Assembly: GCA_964346815.1 (NCBI GenBank)
Contig: CAYFWF010000003.1
Span: forward strand, 248,001-312,000
Source of the DNA: CAYFWF01 sp964346815
GTDB taxonomy: Bacteria; Acidobacteriota; Aminicenantia; Aminicenantales; Aminicenantaceae
Reading direction: 5' to 3'
DNA: 64,000 nucleotides
Shown here: one piece after another, positions 59,252 through 64,000 of the stretch
Numbering within the stretch: the first letter of the stretch is position 1
Layout of the letters: the number at the start of each line of letters is the position of its first letter
Notes under the pieces: generated by a model
Told to the model about the DNA's origin: nothing
The model's input: only the letters and a program-made list of their open reading frames with translations
Databases searched by the model: none
Position numbers and translations under genes: made by a program

Positions 59252-60532
59252 ATGAAAGAGTACAACTTAACTGAACTCGAAGAAAAAGGAATTGAAGAGC
59301 TATTCAAGATTTCAGCCGAAGCAGGTCTGACGAAGAAAGACATCGAGGATTCGAATAAACAGAACATCATTTTTAAAATCCTCGAGGCGCAGGCAAAAAA
59401 GAATGGTCTGCTTTTCTCAGAAGGTGTGTTGGAATGTCTTGACGATGGATTTGGATTTCTCAGAGCGCCTGAGTTCAGTTATCTCCCGAGCCAGGACGAT
59501 ATTTACGTTTCTCCTTCCCAGATCAGGAAATTCCAGCTCCGCACAGGGGATACCATCTCGGGAATCGTGCGGCCGCCTAAAAACGGCGAGAAATACTTTG
59601 CGCTGATTAAAATAGAAGCGATCAATTTTGCTCATCCGGATGTCATTCAGAAATCGAGGAGAAACATCCAGTTCGAAAGCCTCACTCCTCTGTATCCCTT
59701 TGAGAAAATCAAGTTGGAAGACGGGAATAACAAGAATTTGAATGCCCGGGTGATGGATATGCTCACTCCAATCGGAAAAGGACAAAGAGGCTTAATCGTT
59801 TCTCCGCCCAGAGCAGGAAAAACGACTCTGCTCAAAACCATAGCCAAGTCAATAGAAAAAAATCATCCTGAGATGTTTCTGATCGTTCTGTTGGTTGCGG
59901 AGAGGCCTGAGGAGGTGACTGATTTCCAGAGAACCGTTCAGGGAGAGGTGGTCGCGTCCACTTTCGATGAACCTCCTGCAAGAAATGCTCAGGTAGCTCA
60001 TATCGTGCTCGAAAAGTCTAAACGTCTCGTCGAACTCAAGAGAGACGTGGTCATCCTCCTGGACAGTATCACGCGTTTGGCAAGAGCACATAATGCGATC
60101 ATTCCTCCTTCTGGAAAAGTCCTTTCCGGGGGGATAGATGCCAATGCTCTGAACAAGCCCAAAAAGTTCTTCGGCTCCGCAAGAAAGATCGAAGAAGGTG
60201 GGAGCCTCACAATCGTCGCAACAGCCTTGATTGATACCGGCAGCCGGATGGATGAAGTCATTTTTGAAGAATTCAAAGGAACAGGGAACATGGAAATCAA
60301 CCTGGACAGAAGACTGGTGGATAAAAGACTGTTCCCAGCCATCGACATCAACCGTTCAGCAACAAGAAAAGAAGAGCTTCTGATCGAAGAAAAAGACTTG
60401 AATCGTATCTGGATATTGCGAAAGGTGCTCAGTCAGCTAAGCGAGGTGGAAGCAATGGAACTCCTAGTGGAAAAGATGTCGAAAACGAAAACAAACGCTG
60501 ACTTTCTCGGCGCTATGAGCAAAGGACTTTAA
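59252..60532 (+). CDS. rho: Transcription termination factor Rho
   Basis: Hexameric RNA helicase, 426 residues. The N-terminal helical and RNA-binding cold-shock-like domain has EGVLECLDDGFGFLRAPEFSYLPSQDDIYVSPSQIRKF. Walker A is SPPRAGKTTLLKTIAK near 185, followed by VLLVAERPEEVTDFQR, VVILLDSITRLARAHN, the Q-loop GGIDANALNKPKKFFGSARKIEEGGSLTI, and the R-loop. The scarcity of visible intrinsic terminators in this window fits Rho-dependent termination. Confidence 0.98.
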   Translation: MKEYNLTELEEKGIEELFKISAEAGLTKKDIEDSNKQNIIFKILEAQAKKNGLLFSEGVLECLDDGFGFLRAPEFSYLPSQDDIYVSPSQIRKFQLRTGDTISGIVRPPKNGEKYFALIKIEAINFAHPDVIQKSRRNIQFESLTPLYPFEKIKLEDGNNKNLNARVMDMLTPIGKGQRGLIVSPPRAGKTTLLKTIAKSIEKNHPEMFLIVLLVAERPEEVTDFQRTVQGEVVASTFDEPPARNAQVAHIVLEKSKRLVELKRDVVILLDSITRLARAHNAIIPPSGKVLSGGIDANALNKPKKFFGSARKIEEGGSLTIVATALIDTGSRMDEVIFEEFKGTGNMEINLDRRLVDKRLFPAIDINRSATRKEELLIEEKDLNRIWILRKVLSQLSEVEAMELLVEKMSKTKTNADFLGAMSKGL

Positions 60533-60616
60533 TTCATCCTTTTCGCGTCCCATTTTCATCGAACAATTCTGATCTCTCAGGAACGTATTCATGCCGGCTA
60601 CTGAATATCGTCTCCT

Positions 60617-60808
60617 CTATTTAAAAATCTCCTTAAAGAGCCAATAGAGAAAAGATACGGTATATGCTGCCAACAAAACCCAAACCACAATCGACACGGT
60701 TTCACCGAACCGTTTGAGGAACGGAGAACCGTCTTTTTTATTTCGGCCCAGCTTGGAAATAAAATATACGGCCACGAGAATCACCAATATGTAGAGCCAC
60801 TTACGCAT
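60617..60808 (-). CDS. Small two-helix membrane protein
   Basis: 63 residues. A hydrophobic segment at 4-19 (WLYILVILVAVYFISK) and a second at 38-60 flank a basic loop (LGRNKKDGSPFLKRFG). AAGGAG lies about 11 bases before the start. No family recognised. Confidence 0.55.
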   Translation of the reverse strand: MRKWLYILVILVAVYFISKLGRNKKDGSPFLKRFGETVSIVVWVLLAAYTVSFLYWLFKEIFK

Positions 60809-60935
60809 TAAAAATGGACTCCTTATTGGCTAAGCCATAAAGACCGATGGCATTATTGGAATAAGGATTGATTTCAGTCAAGATTGCTCGTTTAATTATT
60901 ATATGAAAGCATAATTTGCAGCTAATCGAATTTAT

Positions 60936-62063
60936 TCACTGTTCCCACTGAACCTTATATCGTTTGATAATATTGAATCCTTCCTCGTTATGCTCGTAGG
61001 AATAGGCTTTTCCCTCCTTCCAGACACGGATATCCATTTTGGAAGGAAACCGGACAATGTACCGCCCCTCAGCATCGAAAACATCCGTTATGAACACACC
61101 TTTGTTCTCCCCTTTATTCCAAGTCCGAACAAATATTCTTCCCCTTTCATCCAGAGTGAAGAATTGATAGGGTGGAAATTTCTCTGGAAATTCAAACAAT
61201 TCTTTCACGTTGACCGGGCCAATGTTCGGCATCCTATTCAGTATTTCTTCGATGTCTTCCTCAGTAACTTTTTGAGGATCAAATTCCTTTTGGATGGTTT
61301 TGATGTGGGTGCCATCGGGCGTGTAGACCTTTATCTCATAGTCGACATTTCGGCCGTAGTAGATATTTCCGGAGCTATCGAATTGATAGATAGAAAGCAT
61401 ATTCATGAGATCGATTTTATTACCTGATCCTGGAACAGGTATGGCGAATTCGATTTGATCGATAGAGAACAGAGGTTTTAGTTCTGGATCGAATTTTTTT
61501 ATGATAAAAAACAAATCTTCTCCCTCGAGCTTCATTTCCCTTCCTAAAAAATTCCCGTTTGGACCCATTAGAAGATTGACCAAAGCCAGGCGGTCTGCAA
61601 AAGAAACATGTTTTATGTATGTACCGTCCAGAGTGAAATGGACCAGCTTTCGTGCCGTAGCATCCTCGATCATCAATGTGTTATCGGGAGTTAAATGGAT
61701 TCCTATAGGCATATCCAGCTCTCCCGGACCTTGGCCTTGTTCACCAAAGGAACGGATGAATTTGCCCTCTTCATCGTAAACCTTAATCTTGCGGTCTTTG
61801 AAATCTAACGCATAAAGGATTTCGCTATCGTCTATAACAAAGTTAGAGACCTCAGAAAAGGATTTTTCGGGATCGTCCGACTCTCCGATAACACAATCTA
61901 ACTCAAAACTGACCTTGGAAGGAACTCCTTTGGGAGGTTCGGGATTTTTTCCATTTTTGATGATCGTGACATCATCGACAGTTTTGGCCTCTTGACCTTC
62001 TGTTAGAGATACCAAACTTATTGCAACTATCAAACACAGTATTATATGGAACAAATTTTTCAT
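60936..62063 (-). CDS. Exported 6-bladed beta-propeller protein
   Basis: 375 residues from ATG 62063. The frame is open further to 62159, but GAGGTG precedes 62063 and the signal peptide MKNLFHIILCLIVAISLVSLTEG starts there. The propeller repeats are NHL-like: YALDFKDRKIKVYDEEGKFIRSFGEQGQGPGEL near residue 95, then VHFTLDGTYIKHV and IKVYTPDGTHIKTI. A TATAAT lies on the minus strand at 62088-62093. This type is expanded in Aminicenantes/Bacteroidota genomes; likely ligand-binding, function unknown. Confidence 0.75.
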   Translation of the reverse strand: MKNLFHIILCLIVAISLVSLTEGQEAKTVDDVTIIKNGKNPEPPKGVPSKVSFELDCVIGESDDPEKSFSEVSNFVIDDSEILYALDFKDRKIKVYDEEGKFIRSFGEQGQGPGELDMPIGIHLTPDNTLMIEDATARKLVHFTLDGTYIKHVSFADRLALVNLLMGPNGNFLGREMKLEGEDLFFIIKKFDPELKPLFSIDQIEFAIPVPGSGNKIDLMNMLSIYQFDSSGNIYYGRNVDYEIKVYTPDGTHIKTIQKEFDPQKVTEEDIEEILNRMPNIGPVNVKELFEFPEKFPPYQFFTLDERGRIFVRTWNKGENKGVFITDVFDAEGRYIVRFPSKMDIRVWKEGKAYSYEHNEEGFNIIKRYKVQWEQ

Positions 62064-62222
62064 GCGGCACCTCAATTGTTTTTTATTATTATACAAAATT
62101 TTGTTCAAAGTGTTGAGCAAGCCGAGACCGCAGCGCTGCAATATCAAATATTTTTCCAAATCTCATCTCATTATTGATTCATGGTTTTTGTTTTGGAAGA
62201 AAAAAGATAGAATAGAAAAGAA

Positions 62223-63011
62223 ATGAAAAACTTAAGGTCGTATGGGGAAGCACCTTTTAATGTCGCGGTCATTCACGGAGGACCCGGTGCACCTGGAGAA
62301 ATGGCTCCAATCGCTCGAAGGCTTTCCTCTGCTAAGGGCATTCTAGAGCCGCTACAAGACGCAAAAACGATAGAGGGACAAATTGGTGAACTTAAAGATG
62401 TTTTGGAATCGAGAGGGGATCTGCCTGTCACACTGATTGGCTGGTCATGGGGGGCATGGCTCAGTTTTCTTTTTGCTGCTCATCATCCTAAGCTGGTAAG
62501 AAAACTTATCCTTATAGGGAGCGGGCCGTTCGAAGAAAAATACGCTTCAGACATCATGAAAACTCGATTGAACAGGCTCAGCGAAGAAGAGAAGAGGGAA
62601 GTCCTTTCCTTGCTTAGAGCTTTAGATGATCCAGATGTGATCTCCAAAAGTCCCTTCCTGGCCCGTTTCGGAAAATTGGTATCCAAGGCCGACTCATATG
62701 ACCCTGAGTGCCACCAGAATGAAATTTTGGAATGCCAGTACGATACATATCAGAATATCTGGGAACAGGCTAGAGATCTCAGAAGAAACGAAAAACTTCT
62801 GGAAATAGGAAAGGCTATCCGATGTCCAGTCCTGGCCATTCATGGAGATTATGATCCTCATCCTTTCGAGGGAGTCAGAGAGCCCCTTTCTCTTTTGCTC
62901 AGGGATTTCCATTTCGTTCTGTTGGAGAAATGCGGTCACAAGCCTTGGATCGAAAGATCTGCAAAAGACGTTTTTTATGAAATCCTCAAACGTGAAGTGA
63001 AAAATGATTAA
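62223..63011 (+). CDS. Alpha/beta hydrolase
   Basis: 262-residue soluble hydrolase. Oxyanion region VIHGGPGAPGEM near residue 18, nucleophile Ser in IGWSWGAW near 74, Asp in AIHGDYDPHPFEG near 210, and His in EKCGHKPW near 242. The HGGPG start recalls proline iminopeptidases, but the substrate cannot be set from sequence. It converges on the MDR gene. Confidence 0.85.
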   Translation: MKNLRSYGEAPFNVAVIHGGPGAPGEMAPIARRLSSAKGILEPLQDAKTIEGQIGELKDVLESRGDLPVTLIGWSWGAWLSFLFAAHHPKLVRKLILIGSGPFEEKYASDIMKTRLNRLSEEEKREVLSLLRALDDPDVISKSPFLARFGKLVSKADSYDPECHQNEILECQYDTYQNIWEQARDLRRNEKLLEIGKAIRCPVLAIHGDYDPHPFEGVREPLSLLLRDFHFVLLEKCGHKPWIERSAKDVFYEILKREVKND

Positions 63012-63045
63012 AAGATATATAAGGATCGAGAAGGGTGAGACTTTT

Positions 63046-64000
63046 CTAGGGGACTAAGACGACTTTCCCAATATTTTGTCTCTTTTCGATATACAAATGA
63101 GCTTCTGCAGCCTTTTCAAAGGGAAAAACTCTATCTACATGGGGATTCACCCAGTCTTCCTCAACTCCTTTTATGATCTCAAACATCCAGGGAAACATTT
63201 TTTCCTCGACCCCCCACATGTGATCGACGTTCACCCCAAAAATGCCCTTGTTCGCGTTCATCAATCTCACAGGATGAAACCGGGGCATTCGTAAAACCGT
63301 TTTAACAAGGCTCACCTTCGCGCTGAATCGGGTTTGGGTCGATGTGGATAGTCCAAAAAGACCCAGTCTTCCTGCTCTGCTGAGGGCCCTGTAGCTCTTC
63401 CTGGTATTTCTGCCTCCGATCGGGTCTATGATCACGTCTGCTCCTTTATCCTGAGTCAGCCTTCTGATTTCTTTCAGCCAATCTTGAGTTCGATAATCTA
63501 TCACGTAATCCAGGCCTCTTTCCTGAAGAAATATATGTTTATGGGAGCTGGCGGTTCCGAATGTGACGGCACCGATGTGCCTGGCAATATCCAATGCCGC
63601 GAGTCCCACACCGCCCCCAGCATTATGAATCAATACCTTCTCGCCTGACTTCAGAGCTCCCATCACAACCAACAATTGGTAGGCTGTAAGATAATTCACG
63701 GGGAGGGCTGCTCCCTGTTCAAAATTCAACGATTCAGGCTTTTCAAACACCTGAGCAACCGGTACAACGACTGTGTCGGAATATCCGCCAAAGCGAGTCA
63801 CCGCGATAACAGGTTTCCCGATTAAAGTGGAATCCACATCTTCCCCGACAGACTCTACGGTGCCTGAGACCTCGTATCCAACCACACAAGGTTTTTTGGG
63901 TGCGTCAGGGTATATCCCTTTTCGTGCCATAATGTCTGCAAAATTGATTCCGGCAGCCTTTACATCAATTTTCACTTCTCCTCTGCCAGGTAGAGGGGCA
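63046..64000 (-). CDS. Zinc-independent MDR oxidoreductase (VAT-1/quinone reductase-like), 5' end outside window
   Basis: Medium-chain dehydrogenase/reductase of at least 318 residues. A GTG codon occurs at 63975, but the frame stays open to the window edge and reads PLPGRGEVKIDVKAAGINFADIMARKG, a normal family N-terminus, so the gene is cut here. Rossmann motif VLIHNAGGGVGLAALDIAR, and the ADVIIDPIGGRNTRKSYRAL segment typical of VAT-1/quinone oxidoreductases. Catalytic zinc Cys/His are not present. NADPH-dependent reduction of quinone-like substrates is inferred. Confidence 0.87.
   Translation of the reverse strand, partial: APLPGRGEVKIDVKAAGINFADIMARKGIYPDAPKKPCVVGYEVSGTVESVGEDVDSTLIGKPVIAVTRFGGYSDTVVVPVAQVFEKPESLNFEQGAALPVNYLTAYQLLVVMGALKSGEKVLIHNAGGGVGLAALDIARHIGAVTFGTASSHKHIFLQERGLDYVIDYRTQDWLKEIRRLTQDKGADVIIDPIGGRNTRKSYRALSRAGRLGLFGLSTSTQTRFSAKVSLVKTVLRMPRFHPVRLMNANKGIFGVNVDHMWGVEEKMFPWMFEIIKGVEEDWVNPHVDRVFPFEKAAEAHLYIEKRQNIGKVVLVP

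Overview
The window is a 64 kb bacterial chromosome segment of moderate GC, densely packed and almost entirely intact. Gene pairs overlap by 1 to 35 bases, starts are mostly ATG with a clear AGGAGG ribosome site, and a minority of starts are TTG or GTG. No phage, complete insertion sequence, CRISPR array or rRNA operon is visible. The gene content resembles an anaerobic, Gram-negative-type (outer-membrane porin) lineage near Acidobacteriota/Candidatus Aminicenantes. The pointers are HspR and HrcA heat-shock control together, a DsrC plus DsrMK/Tmc-type membrane module, NamZ, a Memo-family protein, an S9 peptidase and a saccharopine LKR/SDH pair. This placement is an inference from gene content, not a measured phylogeny.

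Layout. 1-3.4 kb: a split purine-biosynthesis pair (PurO-type IMP cyclohydrolase, then a stand-alone AICAR transformylase) and malic enzyme. 3.5-8.8 kb: heat-shock operon dnaK-dnaJ-hspR-sigma factor-DnaC-like ATPase, whose promoter carries an HspR (HAIR) operator. 8.9-14 kb: tRNA-Asn, three small orphan genes, NamZ, a broken metallo-beta-lactamase-fold gene, an exported aldo/keto reductase with iron-sulfur clusters and a LolA-like exported protein. 14-22.3 kb: a full phosphate-starvation locus (phoB, phoR, porin, pstSCAB, arsC, phoU) with PhoP-type direct repeats ahead of the porin. 22.4-26 kb: dsrC, a cytochrome-b-like membrane subunit, a CCG-domain iron-sulfur subunit and a cysteine desulfurase. 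26-36 kb: metabolic and housekeeping genes (cupin, toroid protein, folK, S9 peptidase, YraN, cysS, LKR/SDH, Memo). 36-42 kb: second chaperone operon hrcA-grpE-dnaK-dnaJ-rsmE and a Ser/Thr kinase. 42.8-48 kb: ilvE, pilT, alaS and a lytic transglycosylase. 48-50 kb: a lipid kinase and two membrane proteins on the minus strand. 50-55 kb: a TPR protein with a degenerate protease domain and an aminotransferase/dehydrogenase pair. 55-60.5 kb: tRNA-Leu, tig, lon and rho. 60.6-64 kb: a small membrane protein, a beta-propeller protein, a hydrolase and an MDR oxidoreductase cut by the window end.

Protein quality control dominates: two DnaK/DnaJ sets under two different repressors, GrpE, trigger factor and Lon. 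One of the two DnaK proteins is naturally lidless. The most unusual non-coding signal is a dispersed 157/184-base element present twice (36464-36620 and, inverted, 54996-55179). It has long terminal inverted repeats, an internal stem with compensatory changes and an 8-base target duplication around each copy, i.e. a MITE-like non-autonomous transposable element. One copy sits between a promoter and tRNA-Leu.
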